Assembly (NCBI GenBank): GCA_016207065.1 | Contig: JACQQK010000055.1 | Coordinates: 1 to 40,670, forward strand | DNA length: 40,670 nt | Source: Nitrospinota bacterium | GTDB lineage: Bacteria; Nitrospinota; Nitrospinia; Nitrospinales; JACRGP01 | Reading direction: 5' to 3' | Shown here: one piece after another, positions 7,495 to 15,626 of the stretch | Position numbering within the stretch: the stretch's first letter is position 1 | Layout of the letters: every line of letters starts with the position of its first letter | Program-made: the position numbers and the translations under genes | Notes under the pieces: model-generated | Databases searched by the model: none | Told to the model about the DNA's origin: nothing | Seen by the model: the letters and a program-made list of their open reading frames with translations, nothing else

Positions 7495-9720
7495 TCAAGC
7501 GGGACCGGCCAGTTGACCGAAAGGGGTCGTGGCGCGGGTCCCGTCGAGTTCCGCCAGGGCCAGTTTTATCGCAATCGAGTCGGGGGAATGTTTCAGCGCC
7601 TTCCGGTAATACATCGCCGCGGCCTGGTCCATTCCCAACCCGCGGGCCAGTTCCCCCATGCGGGCCAACAGGTCGAAGCTCTCGTAACCCAGGACCAGGG
7701 CCTGGCGATATGCGTCCAGGGCCTTGGCGCTTTCCTCCTTCCCCGCGAAAATGTCGCCCCGGAGCAGGTAAACGTCCGGGGAGTCGGAATGGGCCGCGAA
7801 ATTCTTTTTGAGAAGCTCCTCCGCCAATTCCCATTGCGCGTTTTGCGCCAGGGTCCGGGCGCGGTCGATTTCGAGGGAAGGGCCCTGGCTTAGGAACCGG
7901 CCTAACTCCTCCAGGGGCCGGAGCGTGTCCATCAGGATTTTTTTGCGTCCCACGTCCTCGATCAGGGCGGCGGCCTGGCGTCCGTGAAACCGGGCTTTCA
8001 AATTATCGCCCCGTTGAAGGTAAAGCTGGACCAACGACAGACGGACGTCCGGACGGTCCGGCCCGGTCAACAAACTCTCCTCGGCGTGATAAATGGCTTC
8101 CGCCGGCAGGCCGGCCCTCTTGTAAGCCAGGGACAATCCACCGTGCGTCTGGCCGTTTTCATACCTGACCGCGGCCGACCGCCGGTAATCCCGGATGGCA
8201 TCGGAATATTCCCCCCGTAAATAATGGGTCCTGCCCTGCCGCGAAAAATACGGGGCCGCATAATAGGCGATCTGATTCTCGGAATAACCCAGGCGCGCGG
8301 ACAAGTCCCACGCCTTGACATACAAATCCCGCGTTTTTTCCGAATCGTGAAATCGCGAATTGTTTTCATACACCGACCCGAGGTTGGCGTAATCGATCGG
8401 GCGCACCGGCGCCGACCGGAGGTCCGCGGTGTCCGTCATCGAATGACCCAGCGCCGCAAGGCAGACGACGGCCGCGACCGTCCTCCATAAAGGAAGCTTC
8501 CTGACCTGGCCCGCCAAGTGGAAAACGGCGTAAGACGAGAACATCATGAGAAACGGGACGATGGGGAGCCTGAATCGCGCCGTTATATAAAACAAACAGA
8601 CCGAGATTACAATTCCCGCGAAAAAAAGATACAGGATACGAAACCGCTCCCACTGTCCCGCCAAAAGGACCATCCCCACCGCCCCCAGGACGCCATAGAT
8701 CGAAAAGTTCGACAATGGCAAGGACAAGACGCGGGAAAAATCCCGCATCAAGTAATAATTCATACTGCTGGGGACTTCATAATTGTTGAAAAAATAAAAA
8801 ACCTTTCTCGCGTACAGACCGGCGAACCCGGCGGGGTCGTCGGCGACCCTGGAAATCAGGTACCGGACCACTTCGACGTAACTGCCGGGCTCGCCCCCCG
8901 TCCGTTCGGCATAAGAACGGTAGTATTGCGGCAACCATTCCTTGCCGGGATACTCGGGAAGATTACCGAGCAGTAGCGTCCTGGGACCGCTGGAGTCGAG
9001 AAAGACGAAATGTTTTTGCAGATAAACCATGTGCAAGACGAGAGGGAGCAGGGAAAGGGCAACGGCGCACGAGAAAAAAAGCGCCGGTTTCCTCGCCTCC
9101 GTTGCCGGGGCGTTTGTTTTGCCGGCGGAAACCAGAAAAACATAAATGAACGGCCCCAGCAAAATCATGTTGGGCCTGCACAGAATCAGACAAGCGAAAG
9201 ACAGCCCGGCAAAAGCCAGGCTCGCCTTGTCGCGCCGCTCGGCATACAGGAGCAGGGCGTAACAGGACAGGAGGGAAAACATGGTGACCATGAATTCGCG
9301 ATAGAGGACCCCTTCATAAAAGATCTCCGGTCCGTACACGGCGAACAAGAGGGAGGACAACAAGGCGGCTTTCCGGTCGAACAACCGCGAGGCAATCCCA
9401 TAAACCAGGAGGACGGAAAGGGAGCCGATCAGAAATTGCGCGCTCCAGATCAGGAAGAAATTCCCGCCGGCCAACCAATAAACGGCCCCCAGAAAAAACT
9501 TGTAGAAATAGGAGAACTGCGTGGGCGGGCTGTGGAGCAGGAGGTAATCCCCCGCCGCGAAATCCCGGGCCGCCCGGTCGTACCAGGCCTGGTCCCAATC
9601 CGCGGGGATGTAGTCGAAATAAGGATTGCTTTGAAACTCCAGAAGATAAAAAAGCCTGACGGCGAGGGCGAAAAGAAAGACGAGGGCCGGGACGAAACAG
9701 GATTTCTTGTTATTCGTCAT
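7495..9720 (-). CDS. GT-C family membrane glycosyltransferase with C-terminal TPRs
   Basis: The first 420 residues or so hold about 10-12 hydrophobic segments. An early acidic loop (D41/D43 in IPADWDQAWYDRAA) lies after the first helix, as in ArnT/PMT-type (GT39/GT83) enzymes that use polyprenyl-phosphate sugars. From about residue 460 to 735 the protein is soluble with TPR-like helical pairs (for example EYSDAIRDYRRSAAVRYENG and AKALDAYRQALVLGYE). The acceptor is unknown; protein or lipid glycosylation in the periplasm is the family role. Its start codon lies inside the end of the NACHT/FGE gene (11-bp overlap), so the two are translationally coupled. The total length of 741 residues is long because of the TPR tail. 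Confidence 0.8.
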   Translation of the reverse strand: MTNNKKSCFVPALVFLFALAVRLFYLLEFQSNPYFDYIPADWDQAWYDRAARDFAAGDYLLLHSPPTQFSYFYKFFLGAVYWLAGGNFFLIWSAQFLIGSLSVLLVYGIASRLFDRKAALLSSLLFAVYGPEIFYEGVLYREFMVTMFSLLSCYALLLYAERRDKASLAFAGLSFACLILCRPNMILLGPFIYVFLVSAGKTNAPATEARKPALFFSCAVALSLLPLVLHMVYLQKHFVFLDSSGPRTLLLGNLPEYPGKEWLPQYYRSYAERTGGEPGSYVEVVRYLISRVADDPAGFAGLYARKVFYFFNNYEVPSSMNYYLMRDFSRVLSLPLSNFSIYGVLGAVGMVLLAGQWERFRILYLFFAGIVISVCLFYITARFRLPIVPFLMMFSSYAVFHLAGQVRKLPLWRTVAAVVCLAALGHSMTDTADLRSAPVRPIDYANLGSVYENNSRFHDSEKTRDLYVKAWDLSARLGYSENQIAYYAAPYFSRQGRTHYLRGEYSDAIRDYRRSAAVRYENGQTHGGLSLAYKRAGLPAEAIYHAEESLLTGPDRPDVRLSLVQLYLQRGDNLKARFHGRQAAALIEDVGRKKILMDTLRPLEELGRFLSQGPSLEIDRARTLAQNAQWELAEELLKKNFAAHSDSPDVYLLRGDIFAGKEESAKALDAYRQALVLGYESFDLLARMGELARGLGMDQAAAMYYRKALKHSPDSIAIKLALAELDGTRATTPFGQLAGPA

Positions 9721-12187
9721 CCGCGTCCGATTCCTCGTCGACCTCCGTCCGGCCCCGCGAAACGCAACGGAAACCGACCGCCGGATGGCGCTCCGCCGGG
9801 TCGAAGGAATTGCGGAACGCGCATTTGGCGTGGACCAGGTAGTTGAGCCACGACCCGCCGCGCACGACCTTCTGGGTCGTGTACCGGGCGGCGTTGGGTT
9901 GCACGCACCATTCCCAGACGTTGCCGGCCATGTCGTGGCAACCGTAGGGGGAAACCCCCAGGTCGTACTCGGTCACGGGGTTGGTGCGGCCCAATAGAAA
10001 ATCGCAGGTGTTGGCGTAGCCGCTCTGATACCCCCCGGCCTCCCCCCAAGGGTAATCCCGGCCGTCCACTCCCCGCGCCGCCTTCTCCCACTCTTTCTCG
10101 GTCGGCAAGCGCAAACCGAGCCACATCGCGAAGACATGGGCTTCATAGAAATTGACCCCGGCGACGGGCTGATCGTCCTGGCTGGAAAACCTGGGGTAAA
10201 GAGGGTCGTAATTGGGGTCGAACGCCCTGTACAAGGCGTTGACGACCGGATACTTCATGATCGAATATTCCTTGAGCCCTACCCGGTCCTCCTCGTCCTT
10301 TTCCATTTGGCAAATGAATTTCCCGGAAGACACGGTGACCATCTCCGCCCATCTCTTGACGACGGCCCGGTCCGCGAAAGCCGGGTCCCGGGCCTCGCCC
10401 AAAAACTCCCGCAATTCCTCGACGGAGTCCAGGCATTCGAAATCCAGGCTGTCGACGGCCCTCAGGATATCAATGCCATAATGGGCCAATAATAGCTCAA
10501 ACGTCCCGAAAAGGACGCGGCTGTCCCTTTTTTCCCTGCGGAGCAGTTTAACGATCAAGGATTTCAAGGAGGCCCAGTCCCGGCACGCCAGGACGTCGCC
10601 GGTTTCGATCGCGCGGAACCTGGCGAACTGCGGATACCTCTCCCGGCACTGGTATTTCAGGAACTGCCCGACCATGAGTTCTTTGTCCCGGGAAAGATTT
10701 TTGGCCTCGGGCAGACAGACGCCCGCCAGGAACAGGGCGCCCTTGTCCAACAGGATTTCGAAAAACTCGTCGTTCGACGCGGGGGCGAGACCGGCAAAAA
10801 ACCGGAAGACCTCTTCCCATTTCCCGTCGCGGCACCGCTCCCGGACCGTCCGTTGCCAGCCGGGGTCCCCAGCCAGTTTCACGGCGGCGAAATATTCCTG
10901 AAAAGAGGGGTGCCGGTATTCCCAACGCCTGGGGGTTTGCTGTAAAAACTCGTCCAGCGCGGGAGCGAGTTTCCCGTCCGCTGTCAGCGCCGCCTCCCCC
11001 TCCCCGGCCAGGCAATCCAACTCGAACCCCGTTTCCACTTCCGCAAAACGCTGGATCCGGCCCTGCTCCATCAAGCGGAACGAAATCTCCGCCAGTTTTT
11101 CGTGACGCAAATAGGCCCGTTCAGGCGCGTCAGCCGCCTTGAGGACTTGCCGGAAATAGGCCGAGTACAGGGCGGCCCTGCCGGGCCAGAGCGCCGCTGG
11201 AGCCAACGGGCTTGACGCTGATTGCGAACAAGCGTTATCGAGGGCAACCGGCGCCGGGGCGGCGTTGCCCCCGGGGGCGTCCCCAGCGGCTCCGCGGAAC
11301 ATCCTCAACAAGATGGGGACCGTTGCCTGTTCGGGGAAATGCAGTTGATACCATTCCAGGTCCTTGTCGCCCAGAACGCCTTTGAGGTAATCGCGCCGCG
11401 CCTTTTCATCCGCGGCCTGAAAGGCCGTCCTGAAAACGGCTTCCTTCCCCCGCCTCAGGACGGAACCGGCGTCCAGGGGACCCAGTTGCACGGGACGCGA
11501 GGCAAATATCGCGAAATTGCTCCGCAGAGCGTCCCCTTCGACGAGCGCCTCGCGGTAAACGAGAAAGCGGTCCTCGGGCGGCAGTTGGTCCAACCCGTCC
11601 AGGAGGAAGATGGCTTTGTTGCCCCTGAGCAACGCGTTTATGGTCCCGTCCAGAATCCGCTCGTCCAGGTCCAGTCCCGGGTTTTCGTTTTTTTCCAGCA
11701 GGACCGTCTCGCGGATCCGCCGGCGCGCGGCCTCGAAAAACATCCCGAAGCCGCTCCCCTCGGGCAAGTCTCCGAGATGGAAATAAACCGGCAGGGGGAA
11801 ATAAGGATGCGGCTCCCCCTTCAACAGCGCCTCTTGATAAACCTTGAGGAACGTGGTTTTGCCCATCCCCGGCCCCGCCTCCAGCAGGACCTTGCCCTTG
11901 GCGATCTCCAGCAAGTCCTCGTGGACGACCCGCGGCACGGGGAACACGATCTCCTGGATGCTCTGGCGGAAACCGGCGGGATTGAGGTCGAGCAGTTCGG
12001 GCCGGATGTAATGGGTCTTCCCTCTCCCGCCCCCGAGGCGCGCGTCGAGCTCGGACGCGACCCGGGCCAGTTGATGTTTTCTGTAAACGCCGATCACCCA
12101 CTCCGCGGACGACTCCGGGCGCGGTTGGACGACGGGGGACTGGTTCCCCGGATGCATGGCCGGAAGACGATCGTTTGTTTCGCTCAT
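9710..12187 (-). CDS. NACHT-type STAND NTPase fused to FGE/SUMF1-like domain
   Basis: The 825-residue protein has a P-loop GPGMGKTT (105-112), Walker B FLLDGLDQL (194-202), a sensor-1 stretch NFAIFASRP (224-232) and the NACHT hallmark YRHPSFQEYFAA (424-434). A helical region (435-610) links to a C-terminal formylglycine-generating-enzyme-like, C-type-lectin-fold domain (615-810) with LRLPTEKEWEKAARG, YPWG, DMAGNVWEWC, VVRGGSW and VGFRC. In true FGE a catalytic Cys follows GGS-F-L. Here that position is Asn (GGSWLN) and only the second Cys (C789) remains, so this is probably a binding domain, not an oxidase. Such STAND proteins act as switchable sensors, including in phage defence. The role here is not shown. 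It overlaps the downstream glycosyltransferase gene by 11 bp. Confidence 0.85.
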   Translation of the reverse strand: MSETNDRLPAMHPGNQSPVVQPRPESSAEWVIGVYRKHQLARVASELDARLGGGRGKTHYIRPELLDLNPAGFRQSIQEIVFPVPRVVHEDLLEIAKGKVLLEAGPGMGKTTFLKVYQEALLKGEPHPYFPLPVYFHLGDLPEGSGFGMFFEAARRRIRETVLLEKNENPGLDLDERILDGTINALLRGNKAIFLLDGLDQLPPEDRFLVYREALVEGDALRSNFAIFASRPVQLGPLDAGSVLRRGKEAVFRTAFQAADEKARRDYLKGVLGDKDLEWYQLHFPEQATVPILLRMFRGAAGDAPGGNAAPAPVALDNACSQSASSPLAPAALWPGRAALYSAYFRQVLKAADAPERAYLRHEKLAEISFRLMEQGRIQRFAEVETGFELDCLAGEGEAALTADGKLAPALDEFLQQTPRRWEYRHPSFQEYFAAVKLAGDPGWQRTVRERCRDGKWEEVFRFFAGLAPASNDEFFEILLDKGALFLAGVCLPEAKNLSRDKELMVGQFLKYQCRERYPQFARFRAIETGDVLACRDWASLKSLIVKLLRREKRDSRVLFGTFELLLAHYGIDILRAVDSLDFECLDSVEELREFLGEARDPAFADRAVVKRWAEMVTVSSGKFICQMEKDEEDRVGLKEYSIMKYPVVNALYRAFDPNYDPLYPRFSSQDDQPVAGVNFYEAHVFAMWLGLRLPTEKEWEKAARGVDGRDYPWGEAGGYQSGYANTCDFLLGRTNPVTEYDLGVSPYGCHDMAGNVWEWCVQPNAARYTTQKVVRGGSWLNYLVHAKCAFRNSFDPAERHPAVGFRCVSRGRTEVDEESDADDE

Positions 12188-12238
12188 GAACTTTCTAATC
12201 TATCAGTGCGTTGAAAAACTATTTTATCGTCTTTTGCC

Positions 12239-12308
12239 GTCATTCCCGTGAAAACGGAATCCAGTATTTTCAAGGGTCCTCTGGATGCCCGCTTTCGCGG
12301 GCATGACG
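12239..12308. repeat. Two-arm palindromic repeat (TCATTCCC...GGGCATGACG type)
   Basis: Arms CGTCATTCCCGTG...CCAG (12239-12265) and CTGGATGCCCGC...GACG (12281-12308) are inverted relative to each other. Each also folds alone, and the right one contains GCCCGC-TTTC-GCGGGC. The sequence matches the very widespread bacterial repeat of the form TCATTCCCGCGAAAGCGGGAATCCAG. It lies between the NACHT/FGE gene and the rhomboid gene, 53 bp before the second 124-bp element. Confidence 0.75.
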
Positions 12309-12344
12309 ATTTTTGAGGGAAAAGGGACTTTTTCAGCAATCTGT

Positions 12345-12350
12345 TATAAT
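12345..12350 (+). promoter_or_regulatory. Possible -10 box upstream of rhomboid gene
   Basis: A perfect TATAAT lies 12 bp before the second 124-bp repeat element, but no convincing -35 box is found at normal spacing. If it is used, the rhomboid transcript would start with the folded repeat element in its leader. Weak evidence. Confidence 0.3.
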
Positions 12351-12361
12351 TGATTGAATAT

Positions 12362-12485
12362 AGGGCATCTCTAAAAATTGCCTTTTTCTTGAATCCAACC
12401 GGTTCTAAAAAATTGTAGTTGCCCAATTTATTGGGCTTTTGGAGCGCCTGATGAATCAGGCAACTACGATTTTTAGAGATGCCCT
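12362..12485 (-). repeat. 124-bp palindromic mobile-type element, copy 2
   Basis: This is the same element as 42-165 in the opposite orientation, with identical 16-bp outer ends and about ten substitutions. The flanking dinucleotide is AT on both sides (12360-12361 and 12486-12487), again a 2-bp duplication. One substitution turns the imperfect inner hairpin of copy 1 into a perfect GCCCAAT/ATTGGGC stem, so secondary structure appears to be kept. It stands 71 bp before the rhomboid start. Confidence 0.85.
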
Positions 12486-12556
12486 ATAATTGAAAAAGAA
12501 GCCCCGTCCGCGAAAAATTGTATCATACAAACCGCCCGCGAGGCATTCAAGCCGAC

Positions 12557-13204
12557 ATGATTCCGCTGAAGGACGAAAACCCCACCCAAAATTTCCCCCT
12601 CGTCACCGTTTTGCTGATCGCGGCGAACGTCGCGGTGTTTTTTTCGTTCATCGTCCCCGCGGGCCTGAAGGACGAAGCGTCGCTTTTCGACAGTTACGGG
12701 CTGATCCCGTTGCATCTCCTGGAGACCCCGGTCGCGGTCTATCCCACCGTTTTTTCCGCGATGTTCCTGCATTCGGGGCTCGGCCACCTGGCGGGCAACA
12801 TGCTCTACCTGTGGATCTTCGGCAACAATATCGAGGACGTCTTGGGAAAGACCCGGTTCATCCTGTTCTATCTCGTGTGCGGGGCCATCGCGTCCTTCTG
12901 CCACATCGCCGCGGATCCCCGTTCCGAAGTCCCCATGGTGGGGGCGAGCGGCGCCATCTCCGGGATCCTGGGCGCCTATTTGGTCCTCTTCCCCTTTGCC
13001 CGCGTGCGCACCCTGGTCTTCCTGGGATTTTTCATCACCATCGTCCGGATTCCCGCGGTCGTCCTGCTGGGGATTTGGTTCCTGATACAAATTTCGAGTA
13101 GCGCCCTGATGGCGGACCTGTCGGGAGGCGTGGCCTGGTACGCCCATATCGGCGGGTTCGCCGCCGGCATCCTCCTCATTTTACCGTTCAGAGACAAAAC
13201 CTGA
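12557..13204 (+). CDS. Rhomboid family intramembrane serine protease
   Basis: Rhomboids cut membrane proteins within the bilayer. The chosen start gives MIPLKDENPT, a very common rhomboid N-terminus, and a 215-residue product. An upstream ATG at 12518 would add 13 unconserved residues and has no clear ribosome-binding site either. Catalytic Ser131 lies in GASGAISG and His197 in AHIGGFAAG. The supporting HSGLGHLAGNM motif (His77, Asn81) is present, as is the NMLYLWIFGNNIED signature. There are about six membrane helices. It is the first plus-strand gene after the inverted-repeat-bounded minus-strand block. The substrate is unknown. Confidence 0.9.
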   Translation: MIPLKDENPTQNFPLVTVLLIAANVAVFFSFIVPAGLKDEASLFDSYGLIPLHLLETPVAVYPTVFSAMFLHSGLGHLAGNMLYLWIFGNNIEDVLGKTRFILFYLVCGAIASFCHIAADPRSEVPMVGASGAISGILGAYLVLFPFARVRTLVFLGFFITIVRIPAVVLLGIWFLIQISSSALMADLSGGVAWYAHIGGFAAGILLILPFRDKT

Positions 13205-13226
13205 GCGGCATTGCCGAGAATTTCGG

Positions 13227-13256
13227 TTGACCGCGGCCCCTGCCCGCGTTTAGAAT
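13227..13256 (+). promoter_or_regulatory. Putative sigma-70 type promoter before rlpA
   Basis: A TTGACC box (13227-13232), an 18-bp spacer and TAGAAT (13251-13256) lie just after the rhomboid gene. A hairpin follows about 10 bp later. It may drive rlpA (starting at 13537) or a short RNA. Confidence 0.45.
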
Positions 13257-13266
13257 GACCCGGTTT

Positions 13267-13287
13267 GGCCCTTTTCCCGAAAGGGCC
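13267..13287 (+). terminator. Hairpin, possible terminator of rhomboid gene
   Basis: GGCCCTTT and AAAGGGCC form an 8-bp perfect stem with a 5-base loop. A T-rich but interrupted stretch follows (CATTTTGCTCTAATTTTT). It may end the rhomboid transcript, although a promoter-like sequence stands directly before it. Confidence 0.45.
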
Positions 13288-13369
13288 GGGCATTTTGCTC
13301 TAATTTTTCGCGCAAAGCGGACGATAACTCATAAGGGCTTTAGATCGCCTAAAAATACGCTTTCGCAAT

Positions 13370-13454
13370 CCCCCCTTGAAAGGGGGGGAGGGGGATTTGA
13401 AGTTTTGTTCGCGGTCATAGCATGAATCCCCCCAACCCCCTTTACAAGGGGGAG
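13370..13454 (+). repeat. 85-bp palindromic repeat (CCCCCTT...AAGGGGGAG family), copy 1
   Basis: Short C-rich and G-rich inverted ends (CCCCCTTGAAAGGGGG and CCCCCTTTACAAGGGGGAG) surround a central GATTTGAAGTTTTGTTCGCG segment. A related copy in opposite orientation is at 40557-40643. The repeat occupies much of the 332-bp gap between the rhomboid gene and rlpA. The gap otherwise shows only the promoter and hairpin listed separately. Confidence 0.75.
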
Positions 13455-13536
13455 TAAAAAATAACATTCTTTTGCGTTCACACACACTGAGTTATTCCTT
13501 TTTCCCGGCGGGGCCGGAAGCTGGAAACCTTATGGC

Positions 13537-14334
13537 ATGAGTTCCTTGGGTTGGTCACATGAAAAGAGAGTTCGAGCGGTTTTGGGGTTCGCGTCCTTCT
13601 GCCTGATGACGGCGGGTTGCGCGACCGCGGACCTCCGGGAGATCAACCGGCCGGTACCCGCCAAGTTGCCCTGGGCGGACATGCCCTACCAGGTCATGGG
13701 GGTCACTTACTACCCGCTGAAGGACGCGGCGGGATTCACCGAGGAAGGGGTCGCTTCGTGGTACGGACCCAATTTCCACGGCAAACTCACTTCCAACAAG
13801 GAAGTTTATAATATGAACGCCATGACGGCGGCGCACCGGACGCTCCCGTTCAACACCTGGGTGAAAGTGATCAACCTGGAAAACGGCAAGGAAACGACGG
13901 TGCGGATCAACGACCGCGGCCCGTTCGCCAAGGAACGCATCATCGACCTGAGCTACAAGGCCGCCCGGAAACTGGGGATCGTCGGAAACGGCACCGCCTC
14001 GGTCAAGTTGGTCGCCATCGGCCCGGGCAAGGACGGCGAAACCGTTCCGTCCCCCGTTCCCGTTTCTTACACTTATAATAGAGTTTCCGCCGACGCCTCC
14101 GATTTGCCGCGGGAGGCTTACGCCATCCAGGTCGCCGTCTTCAAGGACCCCGACAACGCCGCTCGGTTGGGCCAGCAAATCAACCGGGGCCGGGTCAAGT
14201 CTTTCGACCTCCAAGGCGAAAAATATTATCGAGTCGTGACCGGGAATTTCGCCGATTTCGATTCGGCCCTCAAACACAGAGACCAAGTCCGCCAGCAGGG
14301 CTATCCCAAAGCCTTTATTATTCCCGACAATTAA
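13537..14334 (+). CDS. rlpA: RlpA-type septal lipoprotein with SPOR domain
   Basis: RlpA proteins are outer-membrane lipoproteins that cleave or bind denuded peptidoglycan, often at division sites. The N-terminus has a signal peptide with lipobox LMTAGC, the Cys being residue 28. The double-psi beta-barrel domain follows (GVASWYGPNFHGKLTSNKE, then TVRINDRGPFA with the key Asp). A C-terminal SPOR domain (about residues 190-265, YAIQVAVFKDPDNAARLG) binds glycan strands. The length of 265 residues suits a RlpA with SPOR. It stands alone between the rhomboid gene and greA. The ATG at 13537 has no strong ribosome-binding site. Confidence 0.9.
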   Translation: MSSLGWSHEKRVRAVLGFASFCLMTAGCATADLREINRPVPAKLPWADMPYQVMGVTYYPLKDAAGFTEEGVASWYGPNFHGKLTSNKEVYNMNAMTAAHRTLPFNTWVKVINLENGKETTVRINDRGPFAKERIIDLSYKAARKLGIVGNGTASVKLVAIGPGKDGETVPSPVPVSYTYNRVSADASDLPREAYAIQVAVFKDPDNAARLGQQINRGRVKSFDLQGEKYYRVVTGNFADFDSALKHRDQVRQQGYPKAFIIPDN

Positions 14335-14426
14335 TTCCCGACAAACCCTGTTTTCCGATCAAACATTTCCTGATACACTCATACATTGTATCTGGAACGC
14401 AAGATTTCGATTTGGAGATTGTTGCC

Positions 14427-14912
14427 ATGCGATTACCGATTCTCGACAAACTGGACAAAGACCTGATGGCCTGCAAGAAGGAGTTGGAAGTGGACATCCC
14501 GAAGGCCTTGAAGGAAGCGATCGCGCTGGGGGACCTCAGCGAGAACGCGGAATACAAATCCGCCAAGGAACGGCAGATGTTCCTGGAGTCGCGGATCTCG
14601 CAACTGCAGAAACGCATCGGCGACATCACTTCGTTGAACATCAACCAGATCGCCAAGGACAAATCGGGGCTGGGAAGCACCCTGTTCCTTAAAGACATCG
14701 AAACCGGCGAAGCCAGGACCTACAAGCTCGTGTTCCCCGAGGAAGTGGACCCGGACGAAGGAAAGATCTCCCTCGCCTCCCCCTTGGGCAAGGCCCTGTT
14801 CGGGAAAAGAAAAGGCGACGAAGTCGTCATCTCCATCCAGGGCGGCCGGAAAGAATACGAAGTCGTCCAGATGACGACCATCCACGAAGATACCGGAGAA
14901 TCGGGTCTCTAA
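14427..14912 (+). CDS. greA: Transcript cleavage factor GreA
   Basis: GreA rescues backtracked RNA polymerase by stimulating transcript cleavage. The N-terminal coiled coil carries the acidic-tip signature GDLSENAEYKSAKERQ, and the C-terminal FKBP-like domain ends in the usual basic/polar strand (SPLGKALFGKRKGDEVV). The ATG at 14427 is preferred over the TTG at 14412 because a GGAG sits 10 bp before it. It gives 161 residues, a normal length. trmB follows after 7 bp, so the two are probably co-transcribed. Confidence 0.9.
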   Translation: MRLPILDKLDKDLMACKKELEVDIPKALKEAIALGDLSENAEYKSAKERQMFLESRISQLQKRIGDITSLNINQIAKDKSGLGSTLFLKDIETGEARTYKLVFPEEVDPDEGKISLASPLGKALFGKRKGDEVVISIQGGRKEYEVVQMTTIHEDTGESGL

Positions 14913-14919
14913 TCTCCTC

Positions 14920-15552
14920 ATGTCTTCAAAGCCTTTAATATCCTTCGAGACCCTTGCGGAGGGGCATCCGTATTTCTTCGACACCGAGGATGCCCCGGAT
15001 TGGAACGTCGAGTTCGGCAACAACCGTCCGATCCACCTGGAGATCGGGTTCGGCACCGGAAATTTTCTCATCGAAATGGCCGTCCGCGAACCGCAATGCA
15101 ATTTCGTGGGCATGGACTTCTACCATAAAGGGATCCGCAGGGTCGTCACCCGCGTCGACAAGCTCCTGATCAAAAACATCCGCATTGTCTATGGCGACGC
15201 GCGGGAGAAAGTCCCTGCCCTGTTCAAGGACGGACAACTGGGCGGGGCGTTCATCAATTTCCCCGACCCGTGGCCCAAGAAACGGCACGCCAAGCGCCGC
15301 CTGCTGAAACCGCAGTTCATCCGGACCCTGTCCGAAAAGCTGGTCCCGGGAGGCATCGTCCGCGTCGCCACGGACGACGAGCCCTACGCCATGGAAATGC
15401 TCTCGTATTTCGAAGGCGAGCCTAGCCTTAAAAACAAAATCGCCCCCGCCGTCTTCGCGGAAAACCGGGAGGACACGCCCAGGACCAAATACGAGAAGTA
15501 TTTCATCAACGCGGGCGAGAAAATCTATTATTTGGATTTTATAAAGGAATAG
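14920..15552 (+). CDS. trmB: tRNA (guanine-N7-)-methyltransferase TrmB
   Basis: TrmB makes m7G46 in the variable loop of many tRNAs using S-adenosylmethionine. The SAM-binding motif is EIGFGTGNFLIEMA, followed by FVGMDFYHKGIRR. The family signature NFPDPWPKKRHAKRRL lies near residue 110. The C-terminus TPRTKYEKYFINAGEKIYYL is typical of the family. The length of 210 residues is normal. It lies 7 bp after greA and 74 bp before the receiver-LpxC fusion. Confidence 0.95.
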   Translation: MSSKPLISFETLAEGHPYFFDTEDAPDWNVEFGNNRPIHLEIGFGTGNFLIEMAVREPQCNFVGMDFYHKGIRRVVTRVDKLLIKNIRIVYGDAREKVPALFKDGQLGGAFINFPDPWPKKRHAKRRLLKPQFIRTLSEKLVPGGIVRVATDDEPYAMEMLSYFEGEPSLKNKIAPAVFAENREDTPRTKYEKYFINAGEKIYYLDFIKE

Positions 15553-15626
15553 AGTATACCTGTAGTGGTTAACCGTTTGAATCGTTGCGGTCCGCGCCAT
15601 TCCCTTTTCGTTTGGAGGAGGGTCCA

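Noticed and set aside
9710-10200. FGE-like end as the variable region of a diversity-generating retroelement
   Set aside because: The C-type-lectin fold and RGGSW...GFRC end fit such targets, but no reverse transcriptase or template repeat is in the window and the protein continues past the fold.
12184-12426. Small minus-strand frame of 80 codons
   Set aside because: Its translation is the repeat itself (SCPRKRASRG... comes from the palindromic repeat), a common false gene.
13300-13485. Small minus-strand frame of 61 codons
   Set aside because: It translates the CCCCCTT repeat (PPCKGGWG, PPFKGGL) and is not a gene.
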